Assembly (NCBI GenBank): GCA_963753955.1
Contig: CAVWEM010000015.1
Span: forward strand, 62,001-126,000
Reading direction: 5' to 3'
DNA: 64,000 nt
Source: Methylumidiphilus sp963753955
GTDB taxonomy: Bacteria > Pseudomonadota > Gammaproteobacteria > Methylococcales > Methylococcaceae
Shown: piece after piece, positions 23,763-33,460 of the stretch
How positions within the stretch are numbered: position 1 is the first letter of the stretch
Layout of the letters: each line of letters begins with the position of its first letter
Made by a program: the position numbers and the translations under genes
Notes under the pieces: generated by a model
What the model was told of the DNA's origin: nothing
The model's input: only the letters and a program-made list of their open reading frames with translations
Databases searched by the model: none

Positions 23763-24548
23763 TTATTTCGCCTTCCCAATCCGGTCGATGAAGACAGATG
23801 CGTGGACGGCATAACTGCCCTCTTTGGGGCCTTGCGCAATGATTGCGGAAGCGACCCCGACTATCCATACGTTTTTTCCCTGTTTCATCAGCAGCGGCGA
23901 GCCTGAATCGCCGCGTGTGCTGTCGCAATCGGTGACCAGGATGCGCCCGTCATCAAGCCGGTCTAGCAGGCCGCAGCCATCGTGCAGCGAAAGCATGTGG
24001 GGCCGATCTTGGCTATACCCGGCCAGAATCAAACGCACAGCGGTTTTTTTCCCATTTTCAGCGGTAGGCGGCAAAGGCCGGATGGGGATGGGACGGATCG
24101 GCAAGGCATGTTCGAGATAAAGCACGGCCCAATCGTTGACGACATCCCCGACCGTCGGATTTTTCGTGTCGATAGGCAGCAGTGGGCGGAGAATGTCGCG
24201 GCCACGGGCAAAACCGGCGTCCTCGTCACGGCGATAGCCCGCCACGAAAACAACATCATGGGCATTCAGCCAAAGACCGGTGCGGCGGTCCATCAAGCAA
24301 TGGGCGGCGGTCAGCACAGCGTCAGCCGCGATGAGCGCGCCGGTGCAATGGGTGCCGCTGGCTTGGTTGATGCGGCCCAGCGCTTGCCAAGGCCAGGTTA
24401 CATTGTCGAGAGGCACACGGTCATCCTGTCCGATGATGCCCGGCAGCGGCTTTCTCGCCAGCGTCTCCCCCTGCGCGGGCGACGCGGCCAGCAAAGCCGC
24501 CAAGGCAAGAATGGCTACGTCCAGGCCATGACCTGAAAAACCAAACAT
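23763..24548 (-). CDS. Secreted trypsin-like serine protease (S1 family)
   Basis: The 261 aa protein has a hydrophobic signal segment (about 11-27). The catalytic triad is visible: His83 in LTAAHC, Asp139 in VVNDWAVLYL and Ser215 in STRGDSGSPLL. Cys68 and Cys84 flank the His loop as in the family disulfide. It should be exported and active as an endopeptidase in the periplasm or outside. It lies next to galE on the same strand, 7 bases apart. Target proteins are unknown. Confidence 0.85.
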   Translation of the reverse strand: MFGFSGHGLDVAILALAALLAASPAQGETLARKPLPGIIGQDDRVPLDNVTWPWQALGRINQASGTHCTGALIAADAVLTAAHCLMDRRTGLWLNAHDVVFVAGYRRDEDAGFARGRDILRPLLPIDTKNPTVGDVVNDWAVLYLEHALPIRPIPIRPLPPTAENGKKTAVRLILAGYSQDRPHMLSLHDGCGLLDRLDDGRILVTDCDSTRGDSGSPLLMKQGKNVWIVGVASAIIAQGPKEGSYAVHASVFIDRIGKAK

Positions 24549-24555
24549 CCCAATC

Positions 24556-25547
24556 TCACCGCCCTGCGGCCTTCAGCTTCCTCTCCCAACCCAGCGAAGT
24601 CTTCACGATGAAATCCAGGTCGTCATATTTTGGCGTCCAGTCCAAGGTGCGGCGGATTTTGTCCACGGCGGCCACTAGCGAGGGTGGGTCGCCGGCACGG
24701 CGGGGATGTTGCTCCACCGGGATGGGATTGCCGTTGACCCGATTCACCGCGTCGATCACCTCCCGCACACTATAACCATGGCCGTAGCCACAGTTGAGCA
24801 GGGTGGACTGCCCGCCCTTGCGCAGATAATCCAAGGCTTGGACATGGGCGTCGGCAAGGTCGCTGACATGGATATAGTCGCGCACCCCGGTGCCGTCTGG
24901 GGTGGGGTAGTCGTCGCCGAAGACCAGGAGCTTCTCGCGCTTGCCCACCGCCACTTCCGCCGCCACTTTGATTAAGAGAGTGGCCTTTCGGGTGGACTGG
25001 CCGATCTGGCCTGCCGGGTCGGAGCCGGCCACATTGAAATAGCGCAGGATGACATGGCGCAGCGTGGAGGCGGCGGAAAGGTCGCGCAGCATCATCTCGC
25101 TCATCAGTTTGGACGTGCCGTAAGGGTTGATGGGCGCGACAGGCGTGTCCTCCGAGCAGTGAGCGTCCTGCGGAATGCCGTAGGCGGCGGCGGTGGAGGA
25201 AAATATGAAATGGCAGACCCCCGCTTGCTGGCAGCATTGCAAGAGGTTGCGGGTGTTGCAAGTGTTGTTGCCGTAATACTTGAGCGGGTTTTCCACCGAT
25301 TCCGGCACGATGGTGTGGGCGGCGAAGTGCAGCACGGCTTCAATGTCGTGTTCGCGCAGGATGCGTCCGACCAGTCCGGTATCGCCGGTGTCGCCTTCGA
25401 TGAATTCACCAAATAGCACGGATTCGCGGAATCCGGTGCTGAGATTGTCGAGGATGACGAGTTTTTCGCCCGCCTGCCCCAGTTGCTTGACGACGTGGCT
25501 GCCGATGTAGCCGCCCCGCCGGTGACCAAGATGCCGCGTTTTGCCAT
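24556..25547 (-). CDS. galE: GalE, UDP-glucose 4-epimerase, frameshifted near its start
   Basis: The expected N-terminus starts at ATG 25547 (MAKRGILVTGG) but the frame is lost within the NAD-binding GxxGxxG motif. In the next frame the protein continues normally as GYIGSHVVKQLGQAGEKLVI to the end at 24556, with SSTAAAYG and the YGTSK active-site motif. Adding one G in the GC run at about 25509-25518 restores a full-length epimerase. It interconverts UDP-glucose and UDP-galactose. It fits the sugar-nucleotide genes nearby. It may be a sequencing error or a true loss. Confidence 0.85.
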
Positions 25548-25577
25548 GGAATGTGCCTTTGAATGCCGGGTTTGAGA

Positions 25578-26828
25578 CTAGAAAAAGCCATCCATGAAGG
25601 GTTCGATGTCCACGCTGTCGCCGGGCTGCACCCCGATGTTCTCTCCGGCCAAGACGATGAAGCAATTGGCCCGGCAAAGCCCAAGCAACTGATGCGAGCC
25701 TTGGCCCGCGACGCCTTCGACGGCCAGGCCACCTTTTCCGTCCGGGCCGAACACGCCGCGCTGGAATTCCATGCGTCCCGGCGATTTTTTCAATGAGGAG
25801 TGGCTGGTGGCTTGGAGCCGCAACGGTGGACGGTCTTGCGCGCCCATCAGCCGCAGCAGCGCAGGGCGGACCAGTTGCTGGAAGGTGACCATGACCGCGA
25901 CCGGATTGCCGGGCAGGCCGAACAGCCAGGCCAGGCCGATGCGCCCGAAGGCGAAGGGCTTGCCGGGTTTGACCGCGACTTTCCAAAACTCGACCCGGCC
26001 CAATCCGGCCAGGGTTTGGGTGACGAAATCGGCATCGCCCACCGACACGCCGCCAGAGGTGATGATGGCATCGGCTTGGGCGCTGGCATCCAGCAAGGTC
26101 TGCCGCAAAGCCGCCGGGTCGTCGCGGACCGCGCCCAGATCCCGCGCTTCAATGGCCGGGTCGCTCAGCAGCGCGTGAAGCATATGGTGGTTGCTGTCGT
26201 GGATTTGGCCGTATTCCAGGGTTTCGCCCACAGGGCGCAGTTCGTCGCCGGTGGAGAAGAAGGCGACGCGCAGCCTACGCACGACTGGAACTTCGGTGAA
26301 TCCCGCCGAGGCCAGCAACCCCAGGTCGGCGGCGTTTAGCCTTTTGCCGCGTTCCAGCAAACGTCCGCTGGCGCGGATTTCGTCGCCGGCGGGGCGGACA
26401 TTGGCGCTTGCGGCGAGGGGCCGGGTCAGGCGGATGCTGCCGTCTTGCAAAATCACATCTTCCTGCCTGGCGACGCTGTCCGCGCCTTCCGGCATCGCCG
26501 CGCCAGTGAAAATGCGCACACATTGGCCTGGCAGGACGGTGCCTCCGTAAGGCTCGCCGGCGAAGGAAGTCCCTATGACGGCCAGCGTGGCGTCTGCGTG
26601 GCCTGCGACATCCCCATGCCGCAGGGCGTAGCCGTCCATCGCGGAGTTGGCAAACGGCGGCAGGTCAAAAGGTGCGACGGGCTCTTCCGTCAATACGCGG
26701 CCTAGCGCCTGCTGCAAGGGGATGATTGCAATGCCTTCCACGGGGGAAATGGCCGCACGGATGCGGGCTAACGCCTCGTCTAAGGCGAGCGAATGCGTCG
26801 GCTCGGCGCAACGGTCAGGCTGTTCCAT
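25578..26828 (-). CDS. moeA: MoeA, molybdopterin molybdenumtransferase
   Basis: The 416 aa protein has MoeA motifs in order: PFDLPPFANSAMDGYALRHG, GQCVRIFTGAAMPEGADSV, the MoCF-type SGGVSVGDADFV and FGLPGNPVAVMVTF. It inserts molybdate into adenylylated molybdopterin in the cytosol. It overlaps mobB by 14 bases, so the pair is one transcription unit. Its neighbours on both sides are sugar-nucleotide genes rather than other cofactor genes, so it seems to ride in that operon. Confidence 0.95.
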   Translation of the reverse strand: MEQPDRCAEPTHSLALDEALARIRAAISPVEGIAIIPLQQALGRVLTEEPVAPFDLPPFANSAMDGYALRHGDVAGHADATLAVIGTSFAGEPYGGTVLPGQCVRIFTGAAMPEGADSVARQEDVILQDGSIRLTRPLAASANVRPAGDEIRASGRLLERGKRLNAADLGLLASAGFTEVPVVRRLRVAFFSTGDELRPVGETLEYGQIHDSNHHMLHALLSDPAIEARDLGAVRDDPAALRQTLLDASAQADAIITSGGVSVGDADFVTQTLAGLGRVEFWKVAVKPGKPFAFGRIGLAWLFGLPGNPVAVMVTFQQLVRPALLRLMGAQDRPPLRLQATSHSSLKKSPGRMEFQRGVFGPDGKGGLAVEGVAGQGSHQLLGLCRANCFIVLAGENIGVQPGDSVDIEPFMDGFF

Positions 26829-27345
26829 GGCGGAATAGATAGGCTAGGATGAAGTCGGCGATTTGTTGGGGGGCGTTGATGTCGAGCCGGGGGATGTCGG
26901 GAGTGACCGGCAACGCGCCGTCCGTGGCGATGGCGATGATGGACGCATCTTCCGGGAACAGCAAAGGCTTGCCCAAGGAGGGGCGGTGCAGTTCGATCTT
27001 GGGGAAACGCTCGTTCTTGTAGCCTTCCACCAAGATGAGATCCACCCCCGCCCGGTCGAAATAGGCCAGTTCCTCCGCCAGGCCGCGCTCGCGTATTTCC
27101 TCGTGTTCAGTGATGATGGCACGGCGGTGGGGTGATGAGAGCATCACCGGGCTGGCGCCGGCCCTGCGCAACGCATGGCTGTCCTTGCCCGGCTGGTCAA
27201 TTTCAAAGTCGTGATGGCTTTTTTTGATCAACCCGACCCGCAATCCTTTCGCCTTGAGGAAAGGGATTAGCTGTTTCAAAAGCGTGGTTTTGCCGGTTCC
27301 GCTGAAAGCTGCGAAGCCTAACACGTTTGCGTCGATCTGGCTCAT
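26815..27345 (-). CDS. mobB: MobB, molybdopterin-guanine dinucleotide biosynthesis adaptor
   Basis: From ATG 27345 (MSQIDANVLGFAAFSGTGKT) the protein is 176 aa. The P-loop SGTGKTT has Lys19. Further motifs HHDFEIDQPGKDSHALRRAG and LILVEGYKNERFPKIE are those of MobB, a GTP-binding helper in guanylation of the molybdenum cofactor. Its start overlaps the stop of the UDP-sugar epimerase gene by 4 bases and its end overlaps moeA by 14 bases, so all three are translationally coupled. Confidence 0.95.
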   Translation of the reverse strand: MSQIDANVLGFAAFSGTGKTTLLKQLIPFLKAKGLRVGLIKKSHHDFEIDQPGKDSHALRRAGASPVMLSSPHRRAIITEHEEIRERGLAEELAYFDRAGVDLILVEGYKNERFPKIELHRPSLGKPLLFPEDASIIAIATDGALPVTPDIPRLDINAPQQIADFILAYLFRHGTA

Positions 27346-28352
27346 GCTAGACGATAGTAATCCTTGTACCATTCCACGAAGCGGGCGATGCCGGTTTCGA
27401 TGGATGTCTTCGGGGCGTAGCCCACATCGCGTATGAGGTCATCCACGTTGGCGTAAGTGGCGGGCACATCGCCCTGCTGCATCGGCAGGAAGTTCTTCTC
27501 GGCGGTCTTGCCCAAATTCTCCTCCAGCACCTCGATGAAGCGCATCAGTTCGACCGGCTGGTTGTTGCCGATATTGTAGAGCCGGTAGGGGGCCTTGCTG
27601 GTGGCCGAGTCGGGTCGGTCGCCGCTCCAGTCGGGATTGGGTTCGGCCACATGGTCCAGGGTGCGCACCACGCCTTCGACAATGTCGTCGATGTAGGTGA
27701 AGTCGCGCTTGTGCTGGCCGTAGTTGAACACGTCAATGGGCATGCCTTCGAGGATGCTCTTGGTGAACAGAAACAAGGCCATGTCGGGCCGGCCCCAAGG
27801 GCCATACACGGTGAAAAAGCGCAGGCCCGTGGTCGGCAGGCCGAACAGATGGCTGTAGGTGTGGGCCATCAGTTCGTTGGCTTTTTTCGAGGCGGCATAC
27901 AGGCTGACCGGATGGTCCACGTTGTCATGCACGGAAAACGGCATGGAGGTGTTGGCCCCGTACACCGAACTGCTGGAGGCGTAGACCAGATGCTCGACGG
28001 CGTGGTGCCGGCAGGCTTCGAGGATGTTGCAAAAGCCCACCAGATTGGCGTCGATGTAGGCTTGGGGGTTGACTAGGGAATAACGCACACCCGCCTGGGC
28101 GGCTAGATTGATTACCCGTTGCGGTTTGTGCAGGGCGAACAGCTTGTTGATGCTGTCCCGGTCTTCCAGTGAAATGCGGGTTTCGGTGAAGCCGGGGATG
28201 GCCTTGAGGCGGGAAAGGCGCGCCTCTTTCAAGCTGACATCGTAATAGTCGTTGACATTGTCGATGCCGATGACTTCGTCACCTCGCGCCAGCAGCACAT
28301 GCGCGAGGTGTGAGCCGATGAATCCGGCGGTTCCGGTGACTAGTATTTTCAT
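27342..28352 (-). CDS. UDP-glucuronate 4-epimerase-like NAD-dependent epimerase
   Basis: From ATG 28352 (MKILVTGTAGFIGSHLAHVL) the protein is 336 aa. It has the NAD motif GTAGFIGS at the N-terminus, ASSSSVYGANTSMPF and the catalytic YAASKKANE. The substrate-side motifs RFFTVYGPWGRPDMALFLFT and RDFTYIDDIVEGV are typical of UDP-glucuronate 4-epimerases that feed capsule or exopolysaccharide synthesis. It follows the UDP-sugar dehydrogenase gene by about 20 bases. The exact sugar is inferred. Confidence 0.88.
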   Translation of the reverse strand: MKILVTGTAGFIGSHLAHVLLARGDEVIGIDNVNDYYDVSLKEARLSRLKAIPGFTETRISLEDRDSINKLFALHKPQRVINLAAQAGVRYSLVNPQAYIDANLVGFCNILEACRHHAVEHLVYASSSSVYGANTSMPFSVHDNVDHPVSLYAASKKANELMAHTYSHLFGLPTTGLRFFTVYGPWGRPDMALFLFTKSILEGMPIDVFNYGQHKRDFTYIDDIVEGVVRTLDHVAEPNPDWSGDRPDSATSKAPYRLYNIGNNQPVELMRFIEVLEENLGKTAEKNFLPMQQGDVPATYANVDDLIRDVGYAPKTSIETGIARFVEWYKDYYRLA

Positions 28353-28372
28353 GGTGTTTGCATAACTGAAAT

Positions 28373-29650
28373 TTAGAGGCATTCGTCAACTGCGTCTTTG
28401 GGTAGCAGGTATTTCACGTCGAAAACCACCGTGTCGGGCTTGCCCAGCGCACGGATGCTTTCCGCGCCCAGGTCGCGGAATTGCTGGTGGGCGACGGCAA
28501 TGGCCACCGCATCGTAAGCCCCGGGCTTCAATTCGGTGAGCAGTTCGACGCCATATTCCTCGCGGGCCTCGTGAAGGTTGGCCCAAGGGTCGTAAACCTC
28601 CACGTTGGCGCCGTAACTTTTCAACTCATTGATGATGTCGATGACGCGGGTGTTGCGGATGTCCGGGCAGTTTTCCTTGAAGGCCAGCCCGAGGATCAGA
28701 ATGTTGGATTGGCCCACAGGGATGTGCTTGCGGCTCATCAACTTGACCAGGCGGCGCGCCACATAGGCGCCCATGCTGTCGTTGATGCGGCGGCCTGCCA
28801 GGATGATCTCGGGGTGGTGGCCGACTTGCTGGGCCTTGTGGGTCAAGTAATACGGATCGACGCCGATGCAATGTCCACCGACCAGGCCAGGGCGGAACGG
28901 CAGGAAATTCCACTTGCTACCGGCGGCCTCCAGCACCTCCAAGGTGTCCAGCCCCAGCGTGTGGAACAAAATGGCGAGTTCGTTGATCAGGGCGATGTTG
29001 ACGTCGCGCTGGGTGTTTTCGATGACTTTCGCCGCTTCCGCCACCTTGATGCTGCTGGCTTTGTGTGTGCCGGCAGTGATCACGAGCCGATACAAGGCAT
29101 CGACGAAATCGGCGATCTCTGGCGTGGAACCGGAGGTGACTTTCTTGATGTTGGTGACGCGGTGTTCCTTGTCGCCTGGATTGATCCGTTCGGGGCTGTA
29201 GCCGCAAAAAAAATCTTGGTTGTATTTCAGGCCGGAGCGGGTTTCCAGGATGGGCGCGCAGACTTCCTCGGTGGCGCCAGGGTAAACCGTCGACTCGTAC
29301 ACAACGATATCGCCGCGAGACAGGATTTTGCCTACGGTTTCACTGGCCTTGACCAACGGAGTGAGGTCAGGGCGGTTGTAATCGTCGATGGGGGTGGGTA
29401 CGGTGACGATGTAGATATTGCAGTCTTGCAGATCCGCCGGGTCGGCCGTGTAGGAGAGCCTGTGCGAGGCCTTGAGTTCTTCTGAGGAACATTCCAGCGA
29501 GCGGTCACTCCCGGATTGCAATTCTTCGATGCGTTGGATGTTGATGTCCAATCCCACAGTGTCCAAGTGTTTGCCGAATTCGACGGCAAGCGGCAGGCCC
29601 ACATAGCCCATGCCGATGATGCCAATCTTGGATTCTGAAAGCGGACGCAT
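28373..29650 (-). CDS. UDP-sugar 6-dehydrogenase (TviB/WbpO type)
   Basis: The 425 aa protein has the NAD motif IGIIGMGYVGLPLAVEFGKH, the VTVPTPIDDYNRPDLTPL and STVYPGATEEVC segments, and the catalytic Cys motif GLVGGHCIGVDPYYLTHKAQ. These are features of UDP-N-acetylgalactosamine or related dehydrogenases such as TviB and WbpO, which make uronic acids for surface polysaccharide. It is the first gene of the leftward sugar operon and lies head-to-head with the sugar transferase operon. Confidence 0.9.
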   Translation of the reverse strand: MRPLSESKIGIIGMGYVGLPLAVEFGKHLDTVGLDINIQRIEELQSGSDRSLECSSEELKASHRLSYTADPADLQDCNIYIVTVPTPIDDYNRPDLTPLVKASETVGKILSRGDIVVYESTVYPGATEEVCAPILETRSGLKYNQDFFCGYSPERINPGDKEHRVTNIKKVTSGSTPEIADFVDALYRLVITAGTHKASSIKVAEAAKVIENTQRDVNIALINELAILFHTLGLDTLEVLEAAGSKWNFLPFRPGLVGGHCIGVDPYYLTHKAQQVGHHPEIILAGRRINDSMGAYVARRLVKLMSRKHIPVGQSNILILGLAFKENCPDIRNTRVIDIINELKSYGANVEVYDPWANLHEAREEYGVELLTELKPGAYDAVAIAVAHQQFRDLGAESIRALGKPDTVVFDVKYLLPKDAVDECL

Positions 29651-29809
29651 GTCGTCTCCTTGAAGGTTTTGGGCAAAGTTGAGTCCGGCAAAGCATAGAC
29701 CATCTCCCTAAGACGGAAAAGCTTTTTGCGCGGGCTCGTCGGCGGCGGGAGGTCTGGTGTCAAGCTAAGCGTAGGGTGCTGTGCTGAGACAAAATCAAGC
29801 CGGTTGACT

Positions 29810-29815
29810 TATAAT
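29810..29815 (+). promoter_or_regulatory. Possible -10 box upstream of the sugar transferase operon
   Basis: TATAAT occurs 84 bases before the sugar transferase ATG, in the 248-bp gap between divergent polysaccharide operons. The best -35 at normal spacing is weak (AGACAA), so this is tentative. No -24/-12 element was recognised despite the sigma-54-type regulator downstream. Confidence 0.3.
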
Positions 29816-29898
29816 CGCCCAACGCTTGGCGTAAGAGGGATTGGCGCGGGCCTTCCCTGGCAGGCGAGTTCATTGGCTAGCGCAACCTTCAAAAGACC

Positions 29899-31290
29899 AT
29901 GATTCGAATTTTCCGGCATTATATTTCGGGCGCTTACCTTGTTCTTTTCATCATGGAGTCGGGTGTTTTTTCCTCCGCCTTCTATTGGGGGGGGCTGTTG
30001 CAGGGCTATAGTTGGCACCAGCAATTTGCCGTCACCGAAAGCGTTTGGCTACCCTCGCTGATTTTTTGCCTGGTTATGCTGGTCAGTTCCACCGGCATGG
30101 GCCTGTATCAGCGCGCCCAAGACCTGGGTGACGTGCCCTTGCTCTTGCGCATTTGCACAAGTTTCCTGCTGGGTGCGGCGATCATGAGCCTGCCGTTTTA
30201 TTCTTTACCCGATCTTTTCCCTGGACGCGGCCTGTTCGCCTACGCCTTGGCTGTCGCCATGGTCGGGATTTTGGTGTCCCGGTTCTTTTTTCTCAAATAT
30301 GCCGACAATCAGGCACTTAGGCGTCGCATTTTGGTTCTCGGCACTGGCTACCGCGGAAACATGATCCGCGAGTTCGAGAAACGCAGCGTCCATTTGGGAT
30401 TTCGGGTGGTTGGTTATGTCCGCATGGGGGACGAACCCTTGCGCGTTGGGCCAGAGTGCGTCCTTGATCTGCGCACGGGCCTGCTCGCCTTAGTCGCCGC
30501 CGAGGATATCGACGAGATCGTCGTTGCGCCGGATGACCGCAGGAGCGGCATCGCGTTGGACGAGATTCTCGACTGCAAGATTGTGGGGTACGAAGTGGTC
30601 GATTTGCTGACATTTTTCGAGCGGGAGGCGGGGTTGCTGCGGGTGGACAGCCTGCACCCGAGTTGGTTGGTGTTTTCCGACGGATTTCGCCTTTCTGGGG
30701 CGCAGCAGGTAATCAAACGCTGGTTCGATGTCGCCGCGAGCCTAGTCTTGATGGCGGTGGCTTGGCCGGTCATGCTGTTGACCGCCTTGGCCATTACCGC
30801 CGAAAGCGGCTGGGGATCGCCTGTGCTGTACCGGCAGGTGCGCGTGGGCTTGAACGGCCAGTTGTTCACGGTCATCAAATTCCGCAGCATGCGCACGGAC
30901 GCCGAAAAAGATGGCAAGGCCCAATGGGCGCGGACGAACGATGTCCGCATTACCCATGTAGGGGCGTTCATACGCAAGATGCGCATCGACGAATTGCCGC
31001 AGGTGTTCAATGTATTGCATGGCGAGATGAGTTTTGTCGGACCCCGGCCCGAGCGCCCCGAATTTGTGGAGAAATTCGCGGAAACTATCCCTTATTATTC
31101 CGAGCGCCATCGCGTGAAGCCAGGCATCACCGGCTGGGCGCAATTGTGTTACCAGTATGGGGCTAGCTATCAGGATACCATCGAAAAATTGCAGTACGAT
31201 CTTTACTATGTCAAAAACTACAGCATTTTTCTCGATGTGTTGATCATACTGCAAACCATCGAAGTGGTCTTGTGGGGAAAGGGACTCTAG
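29899..31290 (+). CDS. Exopolysaccharide sugar transferase, XrtA/PEP-CTERM-associated (TIGR03013 type)
   Basis: This 463 aa protein has several N-terminal membrane segments (within about 15-135), a nucleotide-binding-like middle (RRRILVLGTGYRGNMIREF) and a C-terminal bacterial sugar transferase domain: KRWFDVAASLVLMAVAWPVM, VRVGLNGQLFTVIKFRSMRT and LPQVFNVLHGEMSFVGPRPE. It would transfer the first sugar phosphate to undecaprenyl phosphate. The following prsK-prsR-prsT genes identify it as the version linked to the exosortase/PEP-CTERM system. Confidence 0.88.
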   Translation: MIRIFRHYISGAYLVLFIMESGVFSSAFYWGGLLQGYSWHQQFAVTESVWLPSLIFCLVMLVSSTGMGLYQRAQDLGDVPLLLRICTSFLLGAAIMSLPFYSLPDLFPGRGLFAYALAVAMVGILVSRFFFLKYADNQALRRRILVLGTGYRGNMIREFEKRSVHLGFRVVGYVRMGDEPLRVGPECVLDLRTGLLALVAAEDIDEIVVAPDDRRSGIALDEILDCKIVGYEVVDLLTFFEREAGLLRVDSLHPSWLVFSDGFRLSGAQQVIKRWFDVAASLVLMAVAWPVMLLTALAITAESGWGSPVLYRQVRVGLNGQLFTVIKFRSMRTDAEKDGKAQWARTNDVRITHVGAFIRKMRIDELPQVFNVLHGEMSFVGPRPERPEFVEKFAETIPYYSERHRVKPGITGWAQLCYQYGASYQDTIEKLQYDLYYVKNYSIFLDVLIILQTIEVVLWGKGL

Positions 31291-31360
31291 GCCTCGCTGT
31301 GGCTATGGTGCTGAATTCCCCTTTCCTTCCCGCTTTAGCAGGCTTCTGGCATCGCCAACC

Positions 31361-33460
31361 ATGGCGGTGACTTATTATTGCTATCTGGCAGGGTTCCTGG
31401 CCTATCTGGCGCTGGCCTTGTTGCTCGTGGCCGGTTGGCGCGGCCACGCAGTCGGGCGCTGGTTGATTGCCGCCTGTGGCATGATGGCGTTGTGGACGGG
31501 TGGAATCGCGGCACAGGAGCGTTATGGCGTTTTTCCCGTGGCGGCGATGTGGACGCTGGAGTTGCTGCACAGTTTCATGTGGCTGATATTTCTCTGGAAA
31601 TTGTTAAGCCACCAGGCGGGTGCGGGGGGCGGGGCCGGATCGGTTTCCATTTACCGCTGGGGGCAGTCCATCGCGGTATTCCTGCTTGCCTATATCTGGT
31701 GCTTGCCGTATTGGCAAGGTTCCTATCCGTCTATCTTCCGGCCTTCTTACCAACTGCTCGGCCATGTCGGCTTGGTGATCGTGGGCTTGGTGCTGGTCGA
31801 GCAGATCTACCGCAACACGCGGACTGACGAGCGGTGGCGGATCAAAATGCTGTGCTTCGCTTTGGGGACGCTATTCGTTTACGAGTTTTACCTGTATTCC
31901 GAGGCCATCCTGTTCCTTCGCATCAAGGAGGATCTGTGGGCTGCCCGCGGTGTGATCGCGGCCATGCTGAGTCCCTTAATCGCAGTGTCCGCCGTGCGCA
32001 ACCCGGATTGGTCTTTGGACATTTTCATTTCCCGTCAAGTGGTGTTCCATTCCACAGCCTTGCTGGGGGCGGGTTGCTACCTGCTGCTCATGGCGACGGT
32101 CGGCTACTATCTCAAATATTATGGCGGTGAATGGGGGGCCGTCCTGCAGATCGCGTTTCTGGTCGGGGCATTTCTGGTGTTGGCGCTGGTGCTGTTTTCC
32201 GGCCAAATCAGGGCGAAGTTGCGGGTTTTTGTGGGCAAGCACTTTCTCAAGCACACCTTCGACTACCGGCAAGAATGGCAACGTTTGATCGCCACGCTGT
32301 CGGAAGGCAAGGGTGGCTCCTTGGAGGAGCGCGTGATAGTGGCCCTTAGCCAAGTGGTGGAGAGTCCGGGAGGCGTGTTGTGGGTGCGTGGGGTCGGCGG
32401 CAAGTTCACTTGGCGGGCGAGCTTTGGATATCCTGGGATAGACATTCCTGAAGTGGATGGCGACGATCCTGTGGTCGCCTTTTTGGAGAGGAAAGACACG
32501 GTGGTGAATCTCAAGGAAATGCTGACCATTCCGGAAGCTTATGAGGGATTGAACAAACCCTTGTGGGTCGAGCCTTATCGACATGCCTGGTTGCTGATTC
32601 CACTGTGGAAGACGGCAGGCGGCATTGATGGCCTGCTGTTGTTGACCGACTCCCCCACTTTCACGGTTTGGAACGCGGAAGTCATCGACATGCTGAAGAC
32701 GACCAGCCGACTGGTGGCGACTTACTTGGAGTTGGAGTCAGCCGCCCGCGCTTTGGCGGTGGCCCGGCAGTTTGAAGGGTTCAACCGCCTGTCCGCGTTC
32801 GTCATCCACGACCTGAAAAACCTGATCGCGCAATTAAGCCTGGTCGTGCGCAATGCCGCGAAGCATCACGACAATCCCGAATTTATGCAGGATGCCATCA
32901 AAACTGTCGCCCACGCCGTAGGCAAAATGAATGCGCTCATGTCGCAATTACGCAATTCCAGCTCGGTGGCCGCGGCGGAAAGGTTCGACTTGCGCAACGC
33001 CTTGTTGGACGCGGTGGAGGCGAGGAAACGGCAAGCGCCCGTCCCCATCTGTGATACAGTGGCCTATCCGGTGGCCGTGTTGACCAACCGGCAGCGGCTT
33101 ACTTCTGCCTTGGAGCATGTCATCCATAACGCCCAGGATGCGACGGGTAAGCGGGGTTGGGTCAAGATCCGATTGTGCGCAGTCCGCGACGGATGGGCGA
33201 AGGTGGAGATTGAAGACAACGGTTGCGGAATGGGTGAAGAATTCATATCCAATAGTTTGTTCAAACCTTTTGAAACGACCAAGGGCTTGACAGGCATGGG
33301 CATAGGCGCTTATGAAAGCCGCGAGTTTGTCCGCTCGTTGGGCGGGGAACTCAGCGTCCGCAGCGAACCCGGCAAAGGGAGCCTGTTTGTTTTCGAGATT
33401 CCATTGGCGGAAAATGAATGCCGCCGTTTCTCCGATGTGCCGGATGGGAGACGCGATTGA
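31361..33460 (+). CDS. prsK: PrsK, PEP-CTERM system histidine kinase
   Basis: The 699 aa protein has an N-terminal block of membrane helices (about 1-290), a GAF-like middle region (about 300-460) and a kinase core. The phosphoacceptor His483 is in FVIHDLKNLIAQLSL, and the ATPase domain has DNGCGMG, FKPFETTKGLTGMGIG and GGELSVRSEPGKGSLFVFE. This is the PrsK type found with the exosortase/exopolysaccharide genes. It is translationally coupled to prsR (4-base overlap with the TTG start). Its signal is unknown. Confidence 0.92.
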   Translation: MAVTYYCYLAGFLAYLALALLLVAGWRGHAVGRWLIAACGMMALWTGGIAAQERYGVFPVAAMWTLELLHSFMWLIFLWKLLSHQAGAGGGAGSVSIYRWGQSIAVFLLAYIWCLPYWQGSYPSIFRPSYQLLGHVGLVIVGLVLVEQIYRNTRTDERWRIKMLCFALGTLFVYEFYLYSEAILFLRIKEDLWAARGVIAAMLSPLIAVSAVRNPDWSLDIFISRQVVFHSTALLGAGCYLLLMATVGYYLKYYGGEWGAVLQIAFLVGAFLVLALVLFSGQIRAKLRVFVGKHFLKHTFDYRQEWQRLIATLSEGKGGSLEERVIVALSQVVESPGGVLWVRGVGGKFTWRASFGYPGIDIPEVDGDDPVVAFLERKDTVVNLKEMLTIPEAYEGLNKPLWVEPYRHAWLLIPLWKTAGGIDGLLLLTDSPTFTVWNAEVIDMLKTTSRLVATYLELESAARALAVARQFEGFNRLSAFVIHDLKNLIAQLSLVVRNAAKHHDNPEFMQDAIKTVAHAVGKMNALMSQLRNSSSVAAAERFDLRNALLDAVEARKRQAPVPICDTVAYPVAVLTNRQRLTSALEHVIHNAQDATGKRGWVKIRLCAVRDGWAKVEIEDNGCGMGEEFISNSLFKPFETTKGLTGMGIGAYESREFVRSLGGELSVRSEPGKGSLFVFEIPLAENECRRFSDVPDGRRD

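Noticed and set aside
24556..25986. A 476-codon galE frame with a long Arg-rich N-terminus
   Set aside because: The first 150 residues are a shadow of moeA. The real start is at 25547 in another frame, lost by one base.
29788..29815. TTGACT next to TATAAT considered as a full sigma-70 promoter
   Set aside because: The two hexamers are almost adjacent, so TTGACT cannot be the -35; only the -10 is kept as a candidate.
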